64,000 nucleotides of DNA, from contig NZ_LBDA02000001.1 of the NCBI RefSeq assembly GCF_000980885.2, positions 1-64,000 on the forward strand, read 5' to 3'. Of this stretch, positions 18,979 through 27,508 are shown in pieces. The notes under the pieces are model-generated. The model was not told where the DNA came from. It saw nothing but the letters and a program-made list of their open reading frames with translations, and searched no databases. A program made the position numbers and the translations under genes. The number at the start of each line of letters is the position of its first letter. Position 1 is the stretch's first letter. The stretch comes from Streptomyces malaysiense (GTDB lineage Bacteria; Actinomycetota; Actinomycetes; Streptomycetales; Streptomycetaceae).

Positions 18979-19584
18979 ATGCCCGCGAACCAGGGGGAGC
19001 GCGCACGGCGCCGTCTCAGCACCGGCGAACGGCGTGAGCAACTGCTGACGGTCGGCGCGCGACTGTTCTCGGAGAGCCCGTACGACGAGGTGTGGATCGA
19101 GCAGGTCGCCGATCTCGCCGGGGTGTCCCGGGGGCTGCTCTACCACTACTTCCCGACCAAGCGGGACTTCTTCGCGGCGGTCGTGGAGCGCGAGAGCGAG
19201 CGGATGCTGCGCATGACGGCGGCCGAGCCGGGCGTGCCGGCGCGCGAGCAGCTGACCGCGGGGCTCGACACCTACCTCGGCTACGTCGAGGCCCACGCCC
19301 ACGGCTTCCGCGCCTTCCACCGCGCCGACGCCGCCGGCGACCAGGCCGTGCGCCGGGTCTACCAGCGGGCCCTGGCCGCGCAGGAGAAGCAGATCCTCGC
19401 CGCCCTCGCCGCGGACCCCGAGTTCGGGCCGGCCCTCGGGGGTGCCCCGCACCTGCGGCTCGCGGTGCGCGGCTGGCTCGCCTTCACCACCGCGGTCTGC
19501 CTGGAATGGCTGCGCGACGGCGAGTCGAGCCGGGAACAGGTACGTGACCTGTGCGCCCGCGCGCTGCTCGGCGCCATCGCCTGA
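18979..19584 (+). CDS. TetR family regulator of adjacent P450
   Basis: A 201-residue TetR repressor. The N-terminal helix-turn-helix is at about 27-72 (IEQVADLAGVSRGLLYHYFP, then TKRDFFAAV). The C-terminal ligand domain is followed by no recognisable fusion. It is divergent from the CYP102-like gene with 121 bp between starts, and inverted repeats lie in the gap. By analogy with BM3R1 it probably senses a fatty acid or similar hydrophobic inducer; that is inference. Confidence 0.88.
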   Translation: MPANQGERARRRLSTGERREQLLTVGARLFSESPYDEVWIEQVADLAGVSRGLLYHYFPTKRDFFAAVVERESERMLRMTAAEPGVPAREQLTAGLDTYLGYVEAHAHGFRAFHRADAAGDQAVRRVYQRALAAQEKQILAALAADPEFGPALGGAPHLRLAVRGWLAFTTAVCLEWLRDGESSREQVRDLCARALLGAIA

Positions 19585-19682
19585 GGCCCGCGCGAGGATC
19601 CGGCCGGCGGGTGGCCGCGGCGGACGGGCTCGCCGGGCGCGGACCGGGCGCCTGGTTGGCGTGCGCCCCGATCTCCGATAAG

Positions 19683-19701
19683 TTAGGCAAGCCTTACCTA
19701 G
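19683..19701. promoter_or_regulatory. iron box (DmdR/IdeR-type operator)
   Basis: A 19-bp near-palindrome reading TTAGGCAAGCCTTACCTAG matches the DmdR1/IdeR consensus (TTAGG...CCTAA) and ends 12 bp upstream of the ATG of the DUF2470 gene, next to its GGAGG ribosome binding site. Iron-loaded DmdR1 bound here would repress the gene, so expression should rise on iron limitation. Confidence 0.85.
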
Positions 19702-19713
19702 GGAGGTCTCGTG

Positions 19714-20439
19714 ATGGGTGACACGCAGGCATGGACGGCCGCCCCCGGCGCGGCGGAACGGGCGCGCTCGGTGCTCGCCACCGCCTGGTCGTGCGCGGTG
19801 ACCGCGGGCGGCGCCCGCGAGGAGTACGTCGGCGCGCACACCGTGACCGACGAGGGAGCTGTCCTGCTGACGCTGCCGGAGGACAGCGCCCCGCACCTGG
19901 CGGCCCTCCGCGCCCCGCGCCAGGAATCCCGCGCGGTACTGGAGTTCGCCGATGTGGCCCCCGTCCCCGTGCGCGACCGGATCCGCGCCCGCCTCTGGCT
20001 GGCCGGCCGGCTCACCCCGGCCGACGGAGCCCTGTGCTTCCACCCCGGCCGGGTGGTGCTGCGGCGCTCCTGCGGCACCGTGCTCGTCGACCCGGGCGAG
20101 TACGCCACCGCCCGGCCCGACCCGCTGGCCGTCGCCGAGGCCGGACTGCTCACCCATCTCGCCGAGGTCCACCCGGACGCCGTGGAACGGCTCACCCGGC
20201 TGGTGCGGCCCGAGAGCCTGCACGCCGCGATCCGGGTGCTGCCGCTCGCCGTCGACCGGCACGGGCTGACCCTGCGCGTCGAACGCACCCGCGCCCACGG
20301 CGACGTGCGCCTGCCGTTCCACACCCCCGCCGACGACCTCGGCCGGCTCGCCGAGCGGGTGCACGCCCTGCTGGCGCAGGCGAGCGCCGCCGGCTGCCCC
20401 CGGGCGCTACAGCGGCAGCGCGCAGACGGCGACGGGTGA
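19714..20439 (+). CDS. DUF2470 domain protein, iron-regulated
   Basis: A 241-residue protein. The N-terminal two thirds resembles the split-barrel of heme-degrading HugZ-like proteins, and the C-terminal part (about 150-225, LLTHLAEVHPDAVERLTRLV onward) is a DUF2470 domain. It is probably cytoplasmic and linked to heme or siderophore iron use. The ATG at 19714 sits seven bases after GGAGG; a GTG one codon upstream is too close. An iron box immediately precedes it. Its 3' end overlaps the convergent lactonase-like gene by about 33 bp. Confidence 0.75.
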   Translation: MGDTQAWTAAPGAAERARSVLATAWSCAVTAGGAREEYVGAHTVTDEGAVLLTLPEDSAPHLAALRAPRQESRAVLEFADVAPVPVRDRIRARLWLAGRLTPADGALCFHPGRVVLRRSCGTVLVDPGEYATARPDPLAVAEAGLLTHLAEVHPDAVERLTRLVRPESLHAAIRVLPLAVDRHGLTLRVERTRAHGDVRLPFHTPADDLGRLAERVHALLAQASAAGCPRALQRQRADGDG

Positions 20440-21600
20440 CGCGAACGGCTCGCCCGCGGCGCGCAGTTCACCGCGGTCGGCGTCGACCTGGAAGACGGTC
20501 ACCGTGCCGGAGCGCTGGTTCGCCGCGAACAGCAGCCGGCCGTCCGGCGAGAAGGCGATCTGCCGGGGGAAGTCCCCGCCCACCGGCACCGTGCCGAGCA
20601 GCCGCAGCCGGGCCCCGCCGGCCTCGACGGCGTACCGGGCCAGGCTGTTGTGGCCGCGGTTGGCGAGGAAGGCGTACCGGCCGTTCGCCGTGACCAGCAG
20701 CTGCGCCGGGTAGTTGGTGACGTCCCCGGTGGCGCCCGTGGACTGCGGCTCGCCGATGGCCAGCCGGCCGGTGGCGGGGTCGTACGCGCAGACGACGACC
20801 GTGTCGTCCGTCTCGTTGGCCAGATAGGCGTACCGGCCGCCCGGATGGAAGGTCAGATGGCGCGGCCCCGCGCCGGGCCGGGTGTGCGCCTGCCCCGCCT
20901 CGGCGAGCGTGCCCTTCGCGGCGTCGAGCCGGTAGGTGTAGACGGTGTCGGTGCCGAGGTCCACCGCGAGCAGATGACGGCCGTCGGGGCCGGTGCGGAA
21001 CTGGTGCGCGTGCGGCCCCTCCTGGCCGGGGCCGGGCGCCGGTGAGCCGTGCGTGACCAGGTCGGTGCGTTCGCCCAGGGCACCCGAGGCGTCGATCGGG
21101 TGCACGGCGACACTCCCCGAGCCGTAGGCGGCGCTGAGCAGCCACCGTCCGGACGGGTGCACCGACAGATGGCAGGTACCCGCGCCGCCGGTGCTCCGGG
21201 TGCCGAGGACGCGCCGGTCGCCGAGCCGTACGGCCGTCACCCCGCCGTCCTGCCGCTCGTCCACGGCGTACAGCGTCCGGCCGTCCGGGTGGACGGCGAG
21301 GTACGACGGGTCGGGGACCCCGGTGAGCGTCCCGGACCCGGTGATCAGGCCGGACTCCGGGTCGTACGAGGCGAGCCCGATGCCGGTGCCCCCGCCCGGC
21401 ACGGAGGTGTACGTGCCCAGGTACAGCGGGCGGGGCCCGCCGGAGCGGTCGGCGGACCGGCGGCCCGGGGCTCCGGCCGGCGCGGGGTCCGGGGGAGGCG
21501 CGGCCGGGGCGGGCACGGCGACGACGGCGGCCGCGCCCGCGCCCATCCCGATGAACCTGCGCCTGCTCCAGCCACCGCCCGCTCCCGCCCGCGTGCTCAT
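20407..21600 (-). CDS. Tat-exported lactonase-family beta-propeller protein
   Basis: A 397-residue protein. The N-terminus has a twin-arginine signal (SRRRFIGMGAGAAAVVAV) and a Pro/Ala-rich linker to about residue 50. The rest is a seven-bladed propeller of the lactonase (Pgl-like) family with repeated blades such as PSYLAVHPDGRTLYAVDE and GPRHLTFHPGGRYAYLANE. Cytosolic relatives hydrolyse 6-phosphogluconolactone; exported actinobacterial members have no proven substrate. It is convergent with and overlaps the DUF2470 gene. Confidence 0.85.
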   Translation of the reverse strand: MSTRAGAGGGWSRRRFIGMGAGAAAVVAVPAPAAPPPDPAPAGAPGRRSADRSGGPRPLYLGTYTSVPGGGTGIGLASYDPESGLITGSGTLTGVPDPSYLAVHPDGRTLYAVDERQDGGVTAVRLGDRRVLGTRSTGGAGTCHLSVHPSGRWLLSAAYGSGSVAVHPIDASGALGERTDLVTHGSPAPGPGQEGPHAHQFRTGPDGRHLLAVDLGTDTVYTYRLDAAKGTLAEAGQAHTRPGAGPRHLTFHPGGRYAYLANETDDTVVVCAYDPATGRLAIGEPQSTGATGDVTNYPAQLLVTANGRYAFLANRGHNSLARYAVEAGGARLRLLGTVPVGGDFPRQIAFSPDGRLLFAANQRSGTVTVFQVDADRGELRAAGEPFASPVAVCALPL

Positions 21601-21687
21601 ACACCCACCTCAGGTCGTCCCGGTCGTCGGCGGCCAGCCTCGCCCGAGCCTGGCCCGAGGGCAAACCCGGCACCGGATGCCGACCGC

Positions 21688-22938
21688 TCACCACGTACGG
21701 TCACCGAAACCCGAACGGCGCCACAGCTCCTCCTGCACCCCGAGCCGCTCGCGCAGCCGGGTCATGCGGGGCAGCTTGGCGCGTTGCTCGCGGGAGACCC
21801 GGTCCAGCTCCTCCAGCAGGCGATGGGTGCGGTGCTCGGTGTCCAGCTCGTCGATGATCCGGGTGGTCTCGGTCAGTACGGCGCCCAGCAGCTGCCAGTT
21901 CGCCCAGTCCGCGCGGACCTCCTCCCGCAACTGCTCGGCGAGCCGGTCACGGGTGCCGGCCGCGGTGTGCAGCTCGGCCGCCAGCCGGGACTCCGCGGAC
22001 TCGGCGTCCGCACTCAGGTGGGCCGTCACCAGCACCCCGAAGCTCACCACCGCGTCGCCGATCTCCGACAGCAGCTCCTCCACGGTCGCCCCGGCCGGGG
22101 ACGGGAACAGGTGATCGGACTCACGGGCCTTCGCCAGATCGGTGAAGGAACGGGCCAGCACCCGCAGCACCACCGTACAGATCTCCAGTGTGTCCAGGCC
22201 GGTGCGCAGCACCACCCGGTGCAGCAGGCCCTCCTTGACCCGCGGATTGAGCCGCAGGCTGTCCTCGGCCTGCCGCAGCGAGGCGTCGACCTCGGCGATG
22301 TACTGGTCCAGCCGGCGCGCCTCGTGCAGTCGCTCGGCCGCCCGCTCCCAGGGGATGCGGTCCGCGGCCTCCTCACCCATTCGCAGCATCAACTGCCGCA
22401 CCCGGCGCGCCAGGTCCTCGATCGACCGGCCCGCCTTGTCCACCCACACGGGCGGTGGCAGCAGCAGGTTGCAGGCGGTGCCGACGACCGCGCCGATCAG
22501 CGTCTCCACGATCCGCGCCCACGCGGTGAACCCGACGGTGGTCACCCCGAGCACCAGCATCGCGCTGATCGCCACCTCGGCCACGTACTCGTCCACCCGC
22601 ACCAGGTGGCCGACGGCCAGCGAGGCCACGATCAGCAGTGCGAGGCTCCACCAGGTCAGGCCCACCAGCACGCTGAAGGCGATGGCGACCAGGACGCCGG
22701 CCACCACCGCGTTCACCCGGCGGATGCCGTTGGTCAGGGTGGCGTAGAACGTCACCTGGACCACCAGCAGCGCGGTCAGGGGCGCGGTCAGCGGGGCCGG
22801 TTCGGGACTGAGCCGGAGCGCGATGACATAGGCGATCGTCGCCGCCGTGGCCGACCGCAGCGTCTGGACGACCACCGGCTCCCGGCGACGCTTCACCAGG
22901 CGCAGCAGTCCCTCGGTCCCCTTGCGTACCTCGTGCAT
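21688..22938 (-). CDS. FUSC / aromatic acid exporter family membrane protein
   Basis: A 416-residue protein. The N-terminal half has about six membrane helices (for example TAPLTALLVVQVTFYATL and VNAVVAGVLVAIAFSVLVGL). The helix AKIG-like region GAVVGTACNLLLPPPVWVDK is typical of the FUSC/ArAE family. The C-terminal 200 residues are a cytoplasmic coiled-coil-rich domain. Relatives export aromatic carboxylic acids or related compounds; no substrate can be assigned. It is the only gene of its unit. Confidence 0.85.
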   Translation of the reverse strand: MHEVRKGTEGLLRLVKRRREPVVVQTLRSATAATIAYVIALRLSPEPAPLTAPLTALLVVQVTFYATLTNGIRRVNAVVAGVLVAIAFSVLVGLTWWSLALLIVASLAVGHLVRVDEYVAEVAISAMLVLGVTTVGFTAWARIVETLIGAVVGTACNLLLPPPVWVDKAGRSIEDLARRVRQLMLRMGEEAADRIPWERAAERLHEARRLDQYIAEVDASLRQAEDSLRLNPRVKEGLLHRVVLRTGLDTLEICTVVLRVLARSFTDLAKARESDHLFPSPAGATVEELLSEIGDAVVSFGVLVTAHLSADAESAESRLAAELHTAAGTRDRLAEQLREEVRADWANWQLLGAVLTETTRIIDELDTEHRTHRLLEELDRVSREQRAKLPRMTRLRERLGVQEELWRRSGFGDRTW

Positions 22939-23031
22939 CCCTTGGCCTGTTCCCGTTCCCCGGCCGCGCCGAACGTGGCTGTTCGAGGGGGGTGAGGAGT
23001 TGGGCCAAACGGCGGTGGCGGGCCCGGGAAC

Positions 23032-23526
23032 TCAGACGTACAGCTTGTCGAGGAACGCGGCCAGATTGGCGGTCGTCCGCGCGATCTGCTCCTCCACGGT
23101 CAGGCTCTCCTCGATCCGCATCCCGGAGTCGGGGGTCTTCCTGCCGCGTACGTACAGCGAGCACGAGAGGTCCGTGCACATGTACAGGCCGACCGAGTTG
23201 CCCTCGCGGCCCGCGGTGCCCGCCTTGCGCGCGGTCATCAGGGACACCCCGCCGCCGTGGTGGGTGGTCAGGCACAGGGAGCACATGCTGCGGTGCAGGA
23301 AGCCGCGCTGGGAGGAGGGGAAGCGCAGGGCGACACCGGCGAGCCGGCCCTCCCGCTCGGTGACCAGATAGCTGCGGTCGGGCGCGCCCGGGTCCCGCCA
23401 GCCCAGGAAGTCCAGGTCCTCCCAGGGCCGTTCCTCCAGGTTCCGCGGTACGGCGAGCCGCTTGGCCTCGCCCTTCGAGCAGTTCACGAAAGAGCTGCGG
23501 ATGTCCTGCTCGGTGAGCGGCTTCAT
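23032..23526 (-). CDS. FusB-like EF-G-binding protein (FBP domain)
   Basis: A 164-residue protein of the FBP/FusB family. The C-terminal treble-clef zinc site has Cys82 and Cys85 (MCSLC) plus Cys117 and Cys122 (CTDLSC). The N-terminal helical part carries TEQDIRSSFVNCSKGE. FusB and FusC rescue ribosomes from fusidic acid by releasing EF-G; actinobacterial homologues may do so or may act in translation recovery generally. The start at 23526 has GAAGGA upstream. It is divergent from the DUF3626 gene. Confidence 0.82.
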   Translation of the reverse strand: MKPLTEQDIRSSFVNCSKGEAKRLAVPRNLEERPWEDLDFLGWRDPGAPDRSYLVTEREGRLAGVALRFPSSQRGFLHRSMCSLCLTTHHGGGVSLMTARKAGTAGREGNSVGLYMCTDLSCSLYVRGRKTPDSGMRIEESLTVEEQIARTTANLAAFLDKLYV

Positions 23527-23570
23527 GGAAAATCCTTCGTCGTACGTGCGCCGGACCCGGAAAATGAGGC

Positions 23571-23596
23571 CCCTGATCAGCCTAGGTACCTCAGGG
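23571..23596. promoter_or_regulatory. dyad in divergent FusB-like/DUF3626 promoter region
   Basis: CCCTGA (23571-23576) and TCAGGG (23591-23596) flank a central CCTAGG palindrome, giving an interrupted 26-bp dyad between two divergent starts. It may be an operator controlling one or both genes. The 3' arm overlaps the DUF3626 ribosome binding site region. Confidence 0.4.
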
Positions 23597-23608
23597 GAGG
23601 GCGGGCCA

Positions 23609-24493
23609 ATGGATTTCCCGGACGGGCTTTCGACACGTGCCCTGCGCGCGCTGCGGCACGTGGCCGCCCACGCCGCCGGGCCCCCGCTCGGCCCCGGCCC
23701 GCGCATCACCCTGAACTTCCACCCCGACCGGCTCTCGGGCGGGCTGCCGATCCTCGCCTCGCTCGCCCGGGACGGCGTCTACCACTCCCAGTTCGTCACC
23801 GGCACCAGCAACGGCGGGCTCACCGCGCACCCGGGTGGCGACCGGTGGCGCTGGGAGAGCCGGATCTTCGGGGGCGCCTACGACGACGCCGGGCCCGCGG
23901 AGCGGCCGGTCTACGGCGCGCTGGACTTCCGCCGCCAAGTGGTGGGCGCCGCGCCGCGCTTCGGTTCCTCGCACCTACGGCTCACCGCGCGGACCACGGC
24001 CCGTGCGACCTTCTGCTACCCGGACAGCGCAGCCGAGCCCACGGACTTCGGCGTGGCCTCCGTGATGGGGCTGATCGCCCGCGCCGAGGCGGACGAGCGG
24101 GACGCCCTCGACGACTACATCGAGAGCCATGTCCACGGGGGAGTGCTGCTCGCCCGCGACATCGAGGCCCTGGTCCTGGACGCGAGCTACCGCGGCACCC
24201 CGGTGGAGTCGGCCGCCCGGCTCCTCCCCTTCCCCCTGGAGTGGCACCCCGGTTACGTCCTCACCGTCGACCGCCTGCGCGAGCACGCCGGCTACCGGGG
24301 CCCGCGGTACACGGCCCTCGGTACCCGCATCGCCCGGGACGGCCGCCTGACCCCCCGCCACCTCGGCGACGCGGCCCGCACCGGCCGGTACGACCTCCAG
24401 CATCTGAAGATGGTCTGGCACACGCTGGCCCGCTTCGGCGCGCCGCAGGGGGCGGGCACGGCGTCCGCCGCGGACGTGCCCGCGGCGGGCTGA
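23609..24493 (+). CDS. DUF3626 domain protein
   Basis: A 294-residue protein whose whole length matches the DUF3626 family. Typical stretches are RITLNFHPDR, QFVTGTSNGGL and YGALDFRRQVVGAAPRFGSS. Function is uncharacterised; the conserved His, Asp and Arg residues suggest an ADP-ribosyltransferase-like or hydrolytic fold, but that is speculation. The ATG at 23609 has GGGGAGG eight bases upstream. Longer in-frame starts would run into the divergent FusB-like gene. Confidence 0.85.
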   Translation: MDFPDGLSTRALRALRHVAAHAAGPPLGPGPRITLNFHPDRLSGGLPILASLARDGVYHSQFVTGTSNGGLTAHPGGDRWRWESRIFGGAYDDAGPAERPVYGALDFRRQVVGAAPRFGSSHLRLTARTTARATFCYPDSAAEPTDFGVASVMGLIARAEADERDALDDYIESHVHGGVLLARDIEALVLDASYRGTPVESAARLLPFPLEWHPGYVLTVDRLREHAGYRGPRYTALGTRIARDGRLTPRHLGDAARTGRYDLQHLKMVWHTLARFGAPQGAGTASAADVPAAG

Positions 24494-24536
24494 GCCGGCG
24501 GTTTCGTCCCGACGGGACGGGCTCATGGAGTCCCTG

Positions 24537-24559
24537 CTTAGCTCACAGCATGAACTAAG
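24537..24559. promoter_or_regulatory. ROK-type operator, 9-bp inverted repeat
   Basis: Arms CTTAGCTCA (24537-24545) and TGAACTAAG (24551-24559) match in eight of nine positions around a CAGCA centre. This resembles operators of XylR/ROK repressors in Streptomyces (CTTAGTTCA-type). It sits about 75 bp upstream of the ROK gene start, which predicts autoregulation. Confidence 0.65.
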
Positions 24560-24634
24560 GGTTGGTGGAAAGTCGCGTTCCGGTCGCCCGAAGGAGTATG
24601 TTGCAGGTCGGGCATGGTTCGTGAAAGGAGCCGC

Positions 24635-25927
24635 ATGGCGGGGCGGAACGGGCGCACGGTGCGTGACCTTCGGCGGGGCAACCGTACCGCCGTCTTGCAG
24701 CGGCTGTACTTCGACGGACCGTTGAGCCGGTTCGAGCTGGGTCCGGCCACCGGTCTCAGCTCGGGTTCGGTCAGCAACGTGGTCGCCGACCTGGTCGCCG
24801 ACGGGCTGGTCGAGGAGGCCGGCAGCGTCGACTCCGACGGCGGCCGGCCCCGCACCCTGCTGCGCGTCGCCCCGGACAGCGGACAGATGATCGGTGTCGA
24901 CGTCGGCGAAACCCGGGTAAGGGTCGAGCTGTTCGACCTGGCGCTGAACGAACTCGCCCGCACCGAGCGTCCGTTGACCGCCCAGCGCTACGACGCCGAC
25001 GTCATCGCCGGACACATCCGCGAGGGCGTCGCCGAGGTGCTGGCGGCGCGAGCCGCCGTGCCCGAGCGACTGCTGGGCATCGGTGTCGGGGTCCCCGGCA
25101 TCGTCGAGCACACCGCCGACCGGGGCGCCGTCGTGCACGGGCAGACCATCGGCTGGGACGCGGTCCCGCTGGAGCGGCTGCTCCGGACCACCTCCGAACT
25201 GCCGGAGAACGTGCGGTACTTCATCGACAACGGCGCCAAGACCCTGGGTCAGGCCGAGATGTGGTTCGGCGCGGGACGCGGCGCCCGCAACGCCGTCGTC
25301 GTGCTGTTCGGCTCCGGCGTCGGCGCCTGCCTGGTCACCCCCGAGGTGGAACACGGGCGAGCCGTCGAGTGGGGACATCTGACGGTACGGGTGCGCGGGC
25401 GCCGCTGCCGCTGCGGCGCTCCGGGCTGCCTGGAGGCGTACGCGGGCGCCGAGTCGCTGCTCGCCCGCTGGCGGGAGGCGGGCGGCCGGCCGCCCGCCGG
25501 GGCCGACGAGGAGACCGCGCTCACCGCCATGCTCGCGGCCGCCTACCCGGCGGACGGCGGCGCGGCGGACCCGGTGGCACTGGCCGTCCTGGAGGAGACC
25601 GCCGAGTACCTCGGCGCCGGCCTGTCCGACCTGATCAACCTCTTCCAGCCCGAGCGGATCATCGTCGGCGGCTGGGCCGGGCTCCAGCTCGGCACCCGGT
25701 TCCTGCCCGCCGTGCGCCGGCACGCGACGACGTACGCCCTGCGCCACCCCGCGGACAAGGTCGGCATCGAACTCGGCCGGCTCGGCCCGGACGCCGTGAC
25801 CGTCGGCGCCGCGATCCTCCCCCTGGCCGACTTCTTCACCAGCGGCGGCCACCGCCCCGCCCCGGCCCCGCAGAGCCCGCTCCCCGCCTGGCGGACGGCG
25901 TTGCGGGAGCGGACTCCGGGCGCGTGA
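24635..25927 (+). CDS. ROK family transcriptional regulator
   Basis: A 430-residue protein. The N-terminal winged helix-turn-helix is at about 10-75 (SRFELGPATGLSSGSVSNVV, then ADLVADGL). A sugar-kinase-like ROK domain follows, with DVGETRVRVELFD, GVGVPGIV and the zinc motif CRCGAPGCLEAY. The ATG at 24635 follows AAAGGAG; an upstream in-frame start at 24614 lacks such a site. ROK repressors sense sugars, and no sugar gene is directly adjacent, so the effector is unknown. Confidence 0.9.
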   Translation: MAGRNGRTVRDLRRGNRTAVLQRLYFDGPLSRFELGPATGLSSGSVSNVVADLVADGLVEEAGSVDSDGGRPRTLLRVAPDSGQMIGVDVGETRVRVELFDLALNELARTERPLTAQRYDADVIAGHIREGVAEVLAARAAVPERLLGIGVGVPGIVEHTADRGAVVHGQTIGWDAVPLERLLRTTSELPENVRYFIDNGAKTLGQAEMWFGAGRGARNAVVVLFGSGVGACLVTPEVEHGRAVEWGHLTVRVRGRRCRCGAPGCLEAYAGAESLLARWREAGGRPPAGADEETALTAMLAAAYPADGGAADPVALAVLEETAEYLGAGLSDLINLFQPERIIVGGWAGLQLGTRFLPAVRRHATTYALRHPADKVGIELGRLGPDAVTVGAAILPLADFFTSGGHRPAPAPQSPLPAWRTALRERTPGA

Positions 25928-25957
25928 CGGGGCCCTCGGAGTCCCGCGGCCGCGGCC

Positions 25958-26710
25958 TCAGCCCTCGGTCAGGGTGCGGCCGAGGAGGGGGAGCAGCCGG
26001 TCCCAGTGCCGCTGGAACGCGGCGGGGTCGAAGGCGTCGGTGTCCGCCATGGTGAAGCCGTGGACGGTGCCGGGATAGACCTCGGTGCTGTGGCCGACCC
26101 CCGCCGCCGCGAACGCCTCCTCGATCGTGGCGATGCCCTCGGGCGTCATGTCCCGCTCGGCGAGGCCGAGGTGCACCTCGGCGGAGAGGTGCTCCGGGAT
26201 GAGCAGGTGCGGGCTGTCGGGGCTCTTGGTGACCAGGAACCCGGGGTGGAACCCGGCGACCGCGGCCACCCGGTCGGGACGGGCCGTCGAGGTGCGCATG
26301 GCCAGCACGGCGCCCATGCAGTAGCCGATCGCGGCGACCGGCCCGGCGGCCGCCTCGGGCTGGTCGGCCAGGAAGGCGAGGTAGGCGTCGGCGTCACGCA
26401 GGACGCGCTCGGTGGTGTGCGCCTCGACGAGCGGCATCAGCTGGGCGATGACCTTGGGCCGGATCTCCTCGCCGATGTGCTCGGGCAGATCGGTCAGCGG
26501 CGCCGGGCCCTGCCGGTAGTAGACGTTGGGCACGAGCGCGTAGTACCCGTGTCCGGCCAGCTCCCGGGCCATCTCCTCCAGCACGGGCCGCAGGCCGAAG
26601 GCGTCGGGGTACACCAGCACGGCGGGATGGCGCCGGTCGTCGTCGGGAAAGGCGGCGTAGGCGTCGGCGACGCCGTCCGGAGTGGGAATGCGCAGAGTCT
26701 TGGTGGGCAT
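25958..26710 (-). CDS. dienelactone hydrolase family protein
   Basis: A 250-residue alpha/beta hydrolase. The nucleophile is a Cys in GYCMG (Cys131), as in dienelactone hydrolases. The acid and base are probably in the ERDMTPEG region and TVHGF near the C-terminus. It resembles carboxymethylenebutenolidase-like proteins. Substrate is not known. It is monocistronic and convergent with the ROK gene. Confidence 0.86.
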   Translation of the reverse strand: MPTKTLRIPTPDGVADAYAAFPDDDRRHPAVLVYPDAFGLRPVLEEMARELAGHGYYALVPNVYYRQGPAPLTDLPEHIGEEIRPKVIAQLMPLVEAHTTERVLRDADAYLAFLADQPEAAAGPVAAIGYCMGAVLAMRTSTARPDRVAAVAGFHPGFLVTKSPDSPHLLIPEHLSAEVHLGLAERDMTPEGIATIEEAFAAAGVGHSTEVYPGTVHGFTMADTDAFDPAAFQRHWDRLLPLLGRTLTEG

Positions 26711-26897
26711 GATCGATCATCCTCGCCCGCCTCGCCCGACGCGCGCAAGGGAGATCAACCCCGTCGGGGACAAAGGACGTTCGGGCAGGTGACCCGCCCT
26801 GGTCCGCGGCCGCCGGTCGGTCCGCCGGACGGACGGTCGCGCGGTCCGCGGCCGCTGCCGCGCGGCCGGAGCGACATCACCTCTCGGCCCGCCTTGT

Positions 26898-27314
26898 GGC
26901 CACGCGGGAGCCGTACCGGACGCGCGCCGAGCAGTTCGCCGCGGACGGCGGCGTCCAGCGGCGGTTCGGCGGCGAGGTCGAAGGCGCCCCGGGCGGTCGC
27001 CGAGCGCACCGCGAGCCGGTAGGCCTCGGCGGCGTCGTCGGTGTGCGGCGCCTGGACGCGCGGGCCGGGGACGTCCGGCAGGAACGGCAGCAGCTCGGGC
27101 CGGACCGGCGGGCCCGGCAGGAACCGGCCGCCCGCTCCGACGCCAGGTCGACGGCGGACCGCTCGGTCCCCGCCGGCGGCCACTCGGGCATCCGGCGCGC
27201 GAGGCCCCGTACCGCGGCGATCCCGGAATCACGGGAGAGCGGGCGCACCACGCTCGTACCGACATCGCCGGTGGCTCCCGTGACCCCCACCGTGCTGCCC
27301 GCCGTGCCGCTCAC
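26898..27314 (-). pseudogene. NAD-dependent epimerase/SDR pseudogene with internal deletion
   Basis: From a GTG at 27314 with a GAAGGAG site, the frame reads VSGTAGSTVGVTGATGDVGT, a Rossmann nucleotide-binding start. Around 27115-27140 homology jumps to another frame reading RPELLPFLPDVPGPRVQAPH and TDDAAEAYRLAVRSATARGA, then FDLAAEPPLDA. That is the C-terminal part of the same family. The middle, about half of a normal 300-residue epimerase, and the last helices are absent. The rest of 26711-27508 has no other gene. Confidence 0.65.
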
Positions 27315-27508
27315 CTCCGGCTCCTTCCGTACTCGGGCGAAGGGTCCGCGACGTCCCGCCGGGTATCCGGGCACTCGGACACACGTGCTTGACGTGCCCG
27401 GTAATCGACCACGCGGTCCGTTCCGGGAAGGATCGGGATCATCGGCGGACCGCCGCCCCCCGTGCGCCCGCCGGTGCCCGCGCGCCGTATCCCGAGGAGG
27501 ACCCCCCC

